Below, in pieces: positions 56,167 to 64,000 of a stretch of 64,000 nt of DNA. Numbering within the stretch: position 1 is the stretch's first letter; each line of letters opens with the position of its first letter. The notes beneath the pieces were generated by a model. The model was not told where the DNA came from. It was given only the letters and a program-made list of their open reading frames with translations, and searched no databases. Source of the DNA: Nostoc sp. S13 (GTDB taxonomy: Bacteria > Cyanobacteriota > Cyanobacteriia > Cyanobacteriales > Nostocaceae); contig NZ_JAQYWQ010000015.1 in the NCBI RefSeq assembly GCF_029379315.1, positions 19,116-83,115 on the forward strand, given 5' to 3'. The translations under genes and the position numbers were made by a program.

Positions 56167-58104
56167 TTAGATATCGAGATCGGTAAAGTTGAGTTTAGAA
56201 CCATAGGTTTCGATGAATTCTCGTCTGGGTGCGACCCGATCGCCCATTAAAATTGTGAAGATGCGATCGGCTTCGGCGGCATCCTCAATTTCGACTTGCT
56301 TCATTTTACGGCTTTCTGGGTTCATTGTGGTGTCCCAGAGTTGTTGTGGCATCATTTCACCCAAACCTTTGAAGCGTTGGATGGTATAGTTGGCGTTAGC
56401 AGGAAATTTGGCGATTGCTTGATTTTTTTCGCGATCGCTATAGCAGTACTCATGATTACGTCCCCGTTCTACTTTAAACAGTGGCGGACAAGCAATATAA
56501 ATAAAGCCTTGTTCGATGAGCGATCGCTGATATCGATAAAAGAATGTTAACAACAAAGTGCGAATATGCGCTCCATCTACGTCAGCGTCCGTCATGATGA
56601 CTATCCGGTGATAGCGCAGTTGGGTAGAATCGAATTCATCACCTTTAACACCTAAACCAAGTGCTGTAATTAACGATTGAACTTCGTTATTTTTATAGAT
56701 TTTGGCATCGTCGGTTTTTTCAATGTTGAGAATTTTACCACGTAGAGGCAAGATCGCTTGAGTGCGGCGATCGCGTCCTTGTTTTGCACTCCCACCGGCT
56801 GAGTCGCCTTCCACGATGAAAATTTCTGATTCGCTGGGGTCACGAGAACTACAATCTGCCAATTTCCCAGGTAATGGCGAAGATTCCAGCACCGATTTGC
56901 GCCGAACTAATTCCCGCGCGTGACGGGCTGCTTCTGCGGCTTTGAAAGCTTGGATAGCTTTATCTAAAATTGAGTCCGCTATGGCAGGATGAAATTCTAG
57001 GTATTCGGTGAGGACTTCTCCCACCAAAGAATCGACAATTCCCCGAACTTCGGTGTTGCCAAGTTTGGTTTTGGTTTGTCCTTCAAATTCTGGATCGGGG
57101 ACTTTTACGGAAATTACGGCTGTCAGACCCTCGCGGACGTGTTCACCACTGAGGTTAGGTTCATTCTCTTTAATTTTATTGCGCTTGCGGGCGATCGTAT
57201 TTAATGTCCGAGTCAGAACCGCTTTCAACCCTTCTAAGTGCGTACCACCATCTACTGTGCGAATATTGTTGGCAAAACCCAGCACATTATCTGTGTAAGC
57301 ATCAGTACACCACTGCAAGGAAACTTCCACTTGTACGTTGTTCCGTTCCCCCTGCACATAGATAATTTCTTCATGCAGGGGCTGCTTCTCACGGTTCATG
57401 TAGGCGATATATTCTTTAATGCCACCCTTGTAATCGTAGGATTCTACCTTGGGTGTATCGCTTTTCAGTAATTCCAGACGGTGGTCAGTAAACGTAATTT
57501 TGACACCAGCATTCAGATACGCCAATTCCCGTAAGCGACCTGATAAAGTGATGTAATCAAACTCAATGCTAACAGTGAATATTCGGGTATCTGGTTTAAA
57601 AGTAACAGAAGTTCCGGATCTATCTTCTTTATAAGGCTTGACTTGCAGTTCAGTAACTGGGATACCCCGTTCATAACGCTGAATATGAACTTTTTTATCT
57701 CGCCAAACTGTAACTTCCACCATATCAGACAGGGCATTAACAACAGAAATACCAACCCCGTGCAATCCTCCAGAAACTTTGTAACCACCGCCGCCAAACT
57801 TACCACCGGCGTGCAATACCGTCATCACGGTTTCCAAAGCCGATTTCCCGGTGCGCGAGTGAGTATCGATGGGAATACCGCGACCATCATCTGTTACAGT
57901 CACCGAACCATCAGCGTTGATATCCACCTCTATATGAGTGCAATAACCCGCCAAAGCCTCATCAATTGAATTGTCCACCACCTCGTAAACTAAATGGTGG
58001 AGTCCTCGCGGTCCAGTAGTACCGATGTACATTCCTGGTCGTTTGCGGACGGCTTCCAGACCTTCCAGAACTTGAATCTGATCGGCACTGTAACTGCTCG
58101 TCAT
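56167..58104 (-). CDS. gyrB: DNA gyrase subunit B
   Basis: The 645-residue protein has the GHKL ATPase motifs ([40 protein letters not shown]), a transducer domain, the Toprim Glu in [17 protein letters not shown] with DADVDGAHI, and a C-terminal [20 protein letters not shown]. The length fits the short GyrB type without the large insertion of E. coli. It would pair with a GyrA-type subunit; one paralogue is encoded at 47977-50514. Confidence 0.96.
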   Translation of the reverse strand: MTSSYSADQIQVLEGLEAVRKRPGMYIGTTGPRGLHHLVYEVVDNSIDEALAGYCTHIEVDINADGSVTVTDDGRGIPIDTHSRTGKSALETVMTVLHAGGKFGGGGYKVSGGLHGVGISVVNALSDMVEVTVWRDKKVHIQRYERGIPVTELQVKPYKEDRSGTSVTFKPDTRIFTVSIEFDYITLSGRLRELAYLNAGVKITFTDHRLELLKSDTPKVESYDYKGGIKEYIAYMNREKQPLHEEIIYVQGERNNVQVEVSLQWCTDAYTDNVLGFANNIRTVDGGTHLEGLKAVLTRTLNTIARKRNKIKENEPNLSGEHVREGLTAVISVKVPDPEFEGQTKTKLGNTEVRGIVDSLVGEVLTEYLEFHPAIADSILDKAIQAFKAAEAARHARELVRRKSVLESSPLPGKLADCSSRDPSESEIFIVEGDSAGGSAKQGRDRRTQAILPLRGKILNIEKTDDAKIYKNNEVQSLITALGLGVKGDEFDSTQLRYHRIVIMTDADVDGAHIRTLLLTFFYRYQRSLIEQGFIYIACPPLFKVERGRNHEYCYSDREKNQAIAKFPANANYTIQRFKGLGEMMPQQLWDTTMNPESRKMKQVEIEDAAEADRIFTILMGDRVAPRREFIETYGSKLNFTDLDI

Positions 58105-58308
58105 GTAAACTCTCCTGATACGTGGTGTTTAAGTCGCTAAAAGGCAAATAAAAGTAAAAACACTCCAAAATTGTAACACAAAAGCCTTGCTGGCGTCTGT
58201 AGGGCATTTTCAAGAGAAGTTTATACTGGGGTTGCAGTCCCGTATCAGAGGCGCAGAGAGGCAGAGGAGGAGAGGGTAGGGGGAGAATAGCTTAATGACT
58301 AGAGACTT

Positions 58309-59214
58309 ATGACTAAATTAATTGTGATTTGTGGGGCGACGGCAACGGGTAAGTCGGGTTTGGCTTTGGCTTTGGCGATGCGGTTGGGTTCTGTAATTCT
58401 CAGTGCTGATTCTCGTCAAGTTTACCGTGAGTTTGATATTGGAACGGCAAAACCAACTGTGGCTGAACAAAAATTAGTGCCGCACTATTTAATAGATATG
58501 TGCGAGCCGACAGACACGATGACAGTAGCAGACTACCAGGAACAAACACAAGCCTTAATTGCTTCTCTTGGTGTTATACCACTGCTGCTAGTTGGTGGCA
58601 CTGGTTTATACATCCGTTCCATTATCCAAGGAATGAAAATTCCTAGAGTCGCACCACAAATGGAATTGCGATCGCAGCTTAAATCTCTGGGTCAACCACA
58701 ACTTTACGCAATGTTACAACAAGTTGACCCCATTGCAGCACAAAAAATTCATGGCAATGATTCAGTGCGGACTTTAAGAGCATTAGAAGTATATTATATT
58801 ACCGGTCATCCAATTTCAGAACAGCAAGGGGAGAATCCGCCGAATTATCCGATTTTGCAAATTGGTTTAGATTGCGATGTTGAAAAGTTGAACACTCGGA
58901 TTCAACAGCGTACTGAGCAAATGATAGCAGAGGGTTTAGTTGCGGAAGTGGAGTATCTTTGTCAAAAATATGGCGTTGATTTGTCTTTGTTGAAGACTTT
59001 GGGTTATCAAGAAATCAAACAATATTTGGCTAGGGATATTTCCTTAAATGAAGCCAAAGAATTAACAATTTTGCATACCCGACAATTTGCCAAGCGGCAA
59101 CGCACTTGGTTTCGAGCATATCCACAAATTGAATGGTTTGATGCGGATGATCCTGATTTATTAGAAAAGATTTGGCAGCGTATAAATGAGTTTATAAGTT
59201 GCACAAGTTCGTGA
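58309..59214 (+). CDS. miaA: tRNA dimethylallyltransferase MiaA
   Basis: The 301-residue enzyme has the P-loop GATATGKSGLA (residues 9-19), the substrate-binding ADSRQVYREFDIGTAKP, LLVGGTGLYIRSI and the C-terminal TRQFAKRQRTWFR. MiaA adds a dimethylallyl group to A37 of tRNAs that read codons starting with U. It is divergent from gyrB with about 200 bases between starts. Confidence 0.97.
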   Translation: MTKLIVICGATATGKSGLALALAMRLGSVILSADSRQVYREFDIGTAKPTVAEQKLVPHYLIDMCEPTDTMTVADYQEQTQALIASLGVIPLLLVGGTGLYIRSIIQGMKIPRVAPQMELRSQLKSLGQPQLYAMLQQVDPIAAQKIHGNDSVRTLRALEVYYITGHPISEQQGENPPNYPILQIGLDCDVEKLNTRIQQRTEQMIAEGLVAEVEYLCQKYGVDLSLLKTLGYQEIKQYLARDISLNEAKELTILHTRQFAKRQRTWFRAYPQIEWFDADDPDLLEKIWQRINEFISCTSS

Positions 59215-59271
59215 GAATTTTTTTGCTCATGGAAAGACGCAAAAAAACTTTGCGTCTTTATAGCGAGTGTC

Positions 59272-59997
59272 TTAGAGAGTGTCGGGATGTACGCCCATAG
59301 AACGCAGCCTTTCTGCTAGCAATTGGGTGCGTTGTTCTGCTTGTTCAGCACGTTGTCGTTCCTGTTCAGCACGTTGTCGTTCCTGTTCGGCGCGTTCATC
59401 CCCAGTCAGCAAAACAGTACCATCTTGGTAGCACCAGCGTAACCAAGTATCCTGTCTATCTTCAAATTTGCCTTCCCACAAAGTTACGCCTAAACCAACT
59501 TGTTCTAACCAATTTTCTGACGTTTCAAAGTAGCGTCTTCCTCTGAGTTCATAAACGCGTAGGACTTTTTCTCCTAGTTGCTGATTTGGGTCATATACAA
59601 TGTAGTAACTAGCCCGCATATGTTCATAAATTTGCTGCTTTTTGCCAAGTTCATCACCTTCTTTATTAGAGACAATTTCGAGGACGACTTCTGGAGGTTT
59701 GCCATAACGCCAAACCATATAACAACGATTTTGTTTTTCCCACCAATTTTCAGGCACTTGAACATCCAAACTGAGAAAAACGTCGGGTACAATTGCAGGT
59801 TGACCGTCTGTATGGTAAATTCCGACATTCGCTGCTGCTAAAAAAGTCTGGCTTTGTAAAGAACTGTAAAGAGAGCCAATTAAAAGGCGTTTCTGTTTGG
59901 AAGTAGCAAAATTATCTAAAGTGTCGTTTTCAGTGATTAACTGGTTAGCATCTGGCACATAGTAATCATCATCATTGATTAAAAGTTGCTCAACCAT
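59272..59997 (-). CDS. Uma2-family endonuclease-like protein with C-terminal coiled coil
   Basis: From ATG 59997 (MVEQLLINDDDYYVPDANQL) the protein has 241 residues. The catalytic residues appear as Asp in AIVPDVFLSLD, Glu in PEVVLEIVSNKEGDELGKKQ and the following Lys pair. The tail repeats RAEQERQ and ends QLLAERLRSMGVHPDTL, a short coiled coil common in this family. An in-frame ATG at 60045 overlaps the end of the upstream gene; I prefer the downstream start because the family N-terminus begins there. Confidence 0.85.
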   Translation of the reverse strand: MVEQLLINDDDYYVPDANQLITENDTLDNFATSKQKRLLIGSLYSSLQSQTFLAAANVGIYHTDGQPAIVPDVFLSLDVQVPENWWEKQNRCYMVWRYGKPPEVVLEIVSNKEGDELGKKQQIYEHMRASYYIVYDPNQQLGEKVLRVYELRGRRYFETSENWLEQVGLGVTLWEGKFEDRQDTWLRWCYQDGTVLLTGDERAEQERQRAEQERQRAEQAEQRTQLLAERLRSMGVHPDTL

Positions 59998-60026
59998 GAC
60001 TTTATACAGTATTTGAAAATGTAATC

Positions 60027-60719
60027 CTACTCTTCCTTCTGCCATTCTTTAACAACGGCTATTGCAATGTTAAGGTAAGGATTATCAAGCAACTCTTCCA
60101 GTGCCTTCTCCCCTCCTGCTTTTAAAGCTCTCACAATCCTGCTTCTTTGCTCTGGAGGAATTTCGTAAGAGATTATGTTTTGTTTTTCGGCTTGAGTAGC
60201 ATTAGGTTGATTTCTCTCAAGTTTTTCTAAAATTCGCTGTATATCTTTTGCAAATTGAGATAAATATTGCTTTTGTTCAGATGTATATTGAACAAATTGT
60301 TGAGTATTTGTATTTGTATTTGTACCTTGATTACCAACAGTTATGTTTGAATTTTTCTGGTCAAAATTATTATTGTTCATATCTTTTCTAGTCTTTGACT
60401 GATTATTATCATTATGGATAGTAAAATGAATTGGAGAATGATGGTTTTGTCTTTCTAGTTTATTATTGTTTTGATATCTTTTAATAAATAAATATAATAC
60501 ACCTATAATAGGAATTAGTGTAACCCAGATAAAAACATTTTTTATCCAGGAGTCTGGACTGGGCAGAGGGTTTGGGCTGGGTGTAGGAGTAACGGTGCTT
60601 GGGCTAGGCACAGGAGAAACTTTATCACTGTCATTTTTAAAATTTAGAAAAAATGCATTATTTAATATTTTAAGCTTTGTGCTGATCCCAAAAGTTTCAG
60701 TTCCAGCTTGTCTTAGCAA
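60027..60719 (-). CDS. C-terminal open frame of the split receptor-like gene
   Basis: If translated separately from ATG 60719, this frame would give 230 residues: a short leftover of the binding domain, a Pro/Ser-rich linker, one membrane helix (about 63-83), and the cytoplasmic part with SNITVGNQGTNTNTNTQQFV and the C-terminal helical domain. No ribosome binding site is evident at 60719, so expression is doubtful. Confidence 0.4.
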   Translation of the reverse strand: MLRQAGTETFGISTKLKILNNAFFLNFKNDSDKVSPVPSPSTVTPTPSPNPLPSPDSWIKNVFIWVTLIPIIGVLYLFIKRYQNNNKLERQNHHSPIHFTIHNDNNQSKTRKDMNNNNFDQKNSNITVGNQGTNTNTNTQQFVQYTSEQKQYLSQFAKDIQRILEKLERNQPNATQAEKQNIISYEIPPEQRSRIVRALKAGGEKALEELLDNPYLNIAIAVVKEWQKEE

Positions 60720-60844
60720 ATAATTTATAGCTTCCAGCAGCTGCTTATTTTTAGCTTCATCTGTATGATAGACGACGACCCCATATTCTTCATTACTTAT
60801 TAGCCCAGGTTTAATAGAATATTTTTCTTCTCCTGCTTCTTCAT

Positions 60845-60985
60845 TAGACTTATCCGGAAATGAGAACTTTATTTGGCTGAAACCTAGCTCTGGAGAGGGT
60901 TTTAGAGGTTCCTGTTTTATATAAGCTAAAAAGCCAGCTATGTAAGGGTTTCAGCTATTTTGAGGTTTATTTGTGGATAAGTCTA
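60845..60985 (+). mobile_element. 141-bp MITE, copy 4, inside the receptor-like gene
   Basis: This copy is identical to 26193-26333 and in the same orientation. Its TA ends and the exact frame restoration on removal establish it as an insertion with a TA target duplication. Confidence 0.97.
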
Positions 60986-61665
60986 TTTAATTTTTTCAAA
61001 ATACGCATCAAAAGCATTTCATCATTAAAATATACATCTACTTCACCTGTTCTTAGCTTATTTATTGCATCATTAGCATCTTTTAAAGTGACAATTTTTC
61101 TATCTTCCAATGAAGGGTAAGCATTTTTTACTATGTCTATAGTACTTGTTCCATATATTAAACCAAATTTTAGTGTTTTAAATTCATTTCCAGGAGAAAG
61201 CTTTTGCATATTTTCCTTCAAGAGCAAAGCTGTTGCACCTGTCCAACCAAAAGTTTCAGAAAAGTAACCCTTTAGATCCTTTAAACGGATTAGTCGTTTC
61301 CGTTCTGGGGTTATGGTGTTAGGGCCACACTCAGCATCAAGTTTTATATTATTACTTCCTTCCCCTTTAAAACGGTTGTCTCTTACCATCTCTACTATCT
61401 CTATATTCGGAAATTTTCTTTCCCTTAAAGTTTCTATTAAGGCATAACAGTAACCTTTCCAATTTGCAGATTGATCGTCATAATAGCTGATAGGTGCAGA
61501 TGTTCTAAGAAGACCAAAATAGTACTTTTGTAAATTATTTACTTCTACCTCATTAGCACTAATTGCTGTCGGTTGTGTTAAAGCAGGTGAATTTGATAAC
61601 AAAATTACTACCGTTACCAATATGCCTAGTGAATACTTCAGCTTCCTGTCATAATTCAGCTTCAT
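60967..61665 (-). CDS. N-terminal open frame of the split receptor-like gene
   Basis: The 232-residue frame starts MKLNYDRKLKYSLGILVTVV and includes a signal peptide or anchor and most of a solute-binding-protein fold. The last five residues (RLIHK) come from the transposable element. A truncated, possibly soluble periplasmic product could still be made. Confidence 0.55.
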   Translation of the reverse strand: MKLNYDRKLKYSLGILVTVVILLSNSPALTQPTAISANEVEVNNLQKYYFGLLRTSAPISYYDDQSANWKGYCYALIETLRERKFPNIEIVEMVRDNRFKGEGSNNIKLDAECGPNTITPERKRLIRLKDLKGYFSETFGWTGATALLLKENMQKLSPGNEFKTLKFGLIYGTSTIDIVKNAYPSLEDRKIVTLKDANDAINKLRTGEVDVYFNDEMLLMRILKKLNRLIHK

Positions 61666-62260
61666 AGTGGGTGTTGAAGATAAATAAAGTTCGTAATAAT
61701 CTTAGCAATCGCCTCATAGGATTAAATTGATTGCCTAAAATACTTAAGAAGTATATAATATTACTGATACTTAACTTCTGAACATTTGCAGTAAAACTAC
61801 GTAAAAACCATATAGGTTCGCAAAAATATGTTTTTTAGTAAATATATTTACTATATTATCGTGAGTGAAAGGCTAAATTGTACTTCGGTTCCCCTTAATT
61901 TCCCAGAAACACTCAATTTTACACTTCTTACTGCTGAATCAGTACAGCATAAGCTGGGTTGGGCTGAGAGATTTAGCAAAGTTTGTCCGAAGAACATAAA
62001 CTAGCAATTAATAGGATGCTAAGTTTCCTTAGCATTTAACTCAACCTGTTTATGAAAAGTGCGATACCCAGAAGGCATTAAACTTTGCTCATCATAACTG
62101 CTTTATTCAAATTATGCGATCGCACTTACTCTACAGCAAATGCGTAGAAACGGAGCGGCTTTTTACTCACTCTTGACTGCTATTTTTGCAACAATAGTAA
62201 TTAATGCGTTCCAAAAAAGCCTGCAATACGCTATACATCTACCTTGAACTTTAAAAAACT
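61666..62260. other. Intergenic region, no gene seen
   Basis: No coding frame or RNA gene is recognised. One HIP1 octamer lies at about 62118. The promoters of the divergent receptor-like and glcD genes must lie here. Confidence 0.5.
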
Positions 62261-63733
62261 ATGCTTATCCAAGATAAAAAACAACTCAACTGGAAACCCA
62301 TTATTAAAGCATTCGAGGCTGTCCTTGGTAAAAATGGTGTGGTGCAACGCCGCGAAGAACTTATTACCTATGAATGCGATGGTTTAACTGGCTATCGCCA
62401 ACGTCCGGCTGTGGTGGTTTTACCCAGAACTACAGAACAAGTTGCCCAAGTGGTGAAGATATGCAATCAATATTCTATACCCTTCATAGCACGGGGTTCT
62501 GGTACAGGTTTATCTGGTGGGGCTTTGCCAGTGATAGACTCTGTTTTGATTGTCACTTCCTTAATGCGGCAAATCCTCAGCATTGATTTGGAAAATCAAC
62601 GGGCAATTGTTCAACCAGGGGTGATTAATAGTTGGGTAACACAAGCCGTCAGTGGTGCTGGTTTTTACTACGCTCCTGACCCCTCCAGTCAAATTATCTG
62701 CTCTATTGGAGGCAACATTGCCGAAAATTCTGGTGGCGTACATTGTCTCAAATATGGCGTCACCACTAACCACGTTTTGGGATTAAAAATTGTCACGCCA
62801 GAAGGGGAAATTATCGATTTAGGCGGACAAATTCCAGAAATGCCTGGTTATGATTTAACAGGTGTTTTTGTTGGTTCTGAAGGCACATTAGGAATTGCCA
62901 CAGAAATTACTTTACGAATTCTCAAAAGTCCAGAATCAATTTGTGTGCTGTTGGCTGATTTTACTAGTATTGAAGCTGCTGGAGCAACTGTTTCTGATAT
63001 TATCAGCGCCGGAATTATTCCTGGGGGTATGGAAATGATGGATAACTTCAGCATCAATGCTGTTGAAGATGTTGTTGCAACTAATTGTTATCCCCGCGAT
63101 GCTACTGCTATTTTACTAATAGAAATTGACGGTTTAGAAGTGGAAGTTGCAGGGAATAAGCAGCGAGTTACCGAAATTTGTCAAAGAAATGGTGCGCGTA
63201 ATGTCACTTCTGCTACTGACCCAGAAACCCGATTGAAATTATGGAAAGGACGCAAGGCGGCTTTTGCTGCTGCTGGACATTTAAGCCCAGATTATTATGT
63301 ACAAGATGGTGTAATTCCTCGTACTCAGTTGCCTTATGTTCTGCATGAGATTGAGACATTAAGTAAACAATATGGTTATCGTGTTGCTAATGTATTTCAT
63401 GCTGGCGATGGCAATCTTCATCCGCTAATTCTTTATGATAATTCTGTGTCTGGAGCATTAGAGCAAGTAGAAGAAATGGGTGGAAAAATTCTCAAACTTT
63501 GTGTCGAAGTCGGTGGTAGTATTTCTGGCGAACATGGTATCGGTGCAGAAAAAAAGTGCTATATGCCACAGATGTTTAGCCAAGTTGATTTAGAAACTAT
63601 GCAATGGGTACGGCAAGTTTTTAATCCTAAAGGGTTAGCAAATCCTGAAAAGATATTCCCCACACCACGAACTTGTGGAGAAGCTGCAAATGCATCGGCA
63701 CTCAAGCAATTTGAAGGTGTGGAAAGATTTTAA
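62261..63733 (+). CDS. glcD: Glycolate oxidase/dehydrogenase subunit GlcD (FAD-linked)
   Basis: The 490-residue protein has a PCMH-type FAD-binding domain (ARGSGTGLSGGALPVIDSVL, then YAPDPSSQIICSIGGNIAEN) and a C-terminal FAD-oxidase domain ending GSISGEHGIGAEKKCYMPQM. In cyanobacteria GlcD oxidises photorespiratory glycolate to glyoxylate together with GlcF and GlcE. Neither partner is in the window, and the gene appears to be alone. D-lactate dehydrogenase is an alternative for this fold. Confidence 0.92.
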   Translation: MLIQDKKQLNWKPIIKAFEAVLGKNGVVQRREELITYECDGLTGYRQRPAVVVLPRTTEQVAQVVKICNQYSIPFIARGSGTGLSGGALPVIDSVLIVTSLMRQILSIDLENQRAIVQPGVINSWVTQAVSGAGFYYAPDPSSQIICSIGGNIAENSGGVHCLKYGVTTNHVLGLKIVTPEGEIIDLGGQIPEMPGYDLTGVFVGSEGTLGIATEITLRILKSPESICVLLADFTSIEAAGATVSDIISAGIIPGGMEMMDNFSINAVEDVVATNCYPRDATAILLIEIDGLEVEVAGNKQRVTEICQRNGARNVTSATDPETRLKLWKGRKAAFAAAGHLSPDYYVQDGVIPRTQLPYVLHEIETLSKQYGYRVANVFHAGDGNLHPLILYDNSVSGALEQVEEMGGKILKLCVEVGGSISGEHGIGAEKKCYMPQMFSQVDLETMQWVRQVFNPKGLANPEKIFPTPRTCGEAANASALKQFEGVERF

Positions 63734-63761
63734 TTTTCCGCAAAGGTGCATTTGCAATTCT

Positions 63762-63792
63762 TCTCGTTCCTAGTCTGAGACTGGGAACGAGA
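63762..63792. terminator. 14-bp-stem hairpin after glcD
   Basis: TCTCGTTCCTAGTC pairs with GACTGGGAACGAGA (one G-T type mismatch) around a TGA loop, 28 bases after the glcD stop. It belongs to the family with ends at 10547 and 10749, so it is a repeat that may double as a terminator. Confidence 0.6.
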
Positions 63793-63886
63793 CAATCTCT
63801 AAAAGCTTTCTCTAGACGAGCTTTCACCTTAAGTTGACACCAATGAGCATTGCTGTGCCCCGACGACAGAGGTGATTCAATTGAAG

Positions 63887-64000
63887 AAGAATACATTCGT
63901 CAGAATACATTCGTCAGAATTAAGACGCTCTCTGCGAGACGCTGCGCGAACGCGGACACGAGAAAGCGTGACGCTATCAGTCGGGGATTCAGACCCGCGA
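63887..64000. repeat. Tandem GAATACATTCGTCA units and an inverted GAATTCAGGAG-family repeat, copy 4
   Basis: GAATACATTCGTCA is repeated in tandem at 63888-63915. From 63914 to the window edge the sequence is nearly identical to the reverse complement of about 40255-40345, including 'gacgctctctgcgagacgctgcg' and the ending 'cggggattcagacccgcga'. Confidence 0.75.

Larger units (their letters stand above)
60027..61665 (-). pseudogene. Receptor-like gene (solute-binding domain, membrane helix, cytoplasmic effector-type domain) split by a 141-bp MITE
   Basis: The N-terminal piece (61665 to 60967) has a membrane or signal segment (about 10-30) and a family 3 solute-binding fold (APISYYDDQSANWKGYCYAL, AECGPNTITPERKRLIRLKD, KTLKFGLIYGTSTIDIVKNA). 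It ends NRLIHK inside the element. The C-terminal piece, open from 60844, completes the binding domain (EEAGEEKYSIKPGLISNEEY) and has a Pro-rich linker, a membrane helix (VFIWVTLIPIIGVLYLFI) and an Asn-rich cytoplasmic part. It ends in SRIVRALKAGGEKALEELLD, a domain seen at the C-termini of cyanobacterial signalling proteins. Removing 139 bases (the element less one TA) restores ...RILKKLNNEEAGEEKYS and exactly 499 codons. Confidence 0.85.

Overview
The window comes from a filamentous, probably heterocyst-forming cyanobacterium close to Nostoc. The octamer GCGATCGC (HIP1) is scattered through most genes. Heptamer repeats of the TTTTAGA/CCAAAAT type lie between and even inside genes, small palindromic elements are abundant, and there is a high-light-inducible (Hli) protein and a principal SigA-type sigma factor. 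No rRNA, tRNA or CRISPR array was found.

Layout. 1-2.3 kb: tldD and the start of its partner tldE/pmbA, with a broken four-helix-bundle gene between them. 2.6-5.7 kb: a four-gene minus-strand cluster (GT2 glycosyltransferase, FAD oxidoreductase, two small EamA/SMR-type membrane proteins) that looks like lipid-linked sugar metabolism. 8-13 kb: tex and an RppA/RppB-like two-component pair. 13.6-16.7 kb: a GH32 levanase/invertase gene beside IS4 transposase debris and between direct repeats. 17-25 kb: stress and membrane functions (a broken universal stress protein, a YflT-like protein, a CtpF-like P-type ATPase, a 2Fe-2S ferredoxin, a holin-like protein, Pmp3, a coiled-coil protein). 25-33 kb: an aldo/keto reductase, then an accessory segment with a CHAT protease-like gene, a TPR block and several decayed toxin-antitoxin-like, DUF5992-like and Uma2 genes. 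33-38 kb: two divergent methyltransferases and a CPA2 antiporter with UspA domains. 38.6-46 kb: a MacAB-TolC-like efflux set on one strand, a repeat-rich secreted protein and a TetR regulator. 46-64 kb: housekeeping genes (a gyrA/parC-like subunit, hli, sigA, gyrB, miaA, glcD) plus a receptor-like gene split by a small transposable element.

The most informative feature is the set of small non-autonomous elements whose insertion can be read to the base. A 141-bp element is present in four identical copies. One copy splits a solute-binding-protein/transmembrane/cytoplasmic-domain gene, and removing it with one TA restores a 499-codon frame. Two more, in opposite orientation, bracket the CHAT-TPR locus. 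A 123-bp element with a TAA duplication splits a universal stress gene, and its removal also restores the frame. A 91-bp element occurs twice, once nested in another inverted-repeat element.

The CHAT and TPR reading frames overlap. They are joined at an A6 run that forms a zero-frame A-AAA-AAT heptamer, so one CHAT-TPR protein could be made by -1 frameshifting; otherwise the gene carries a single-base deletion. Other genes carry isolated in-frame stop codons. Heptamer repeat DNA has been absorbed in frame into the gyrA-like gene.

Calls rest on translation and motif reading only; no database search was possible.
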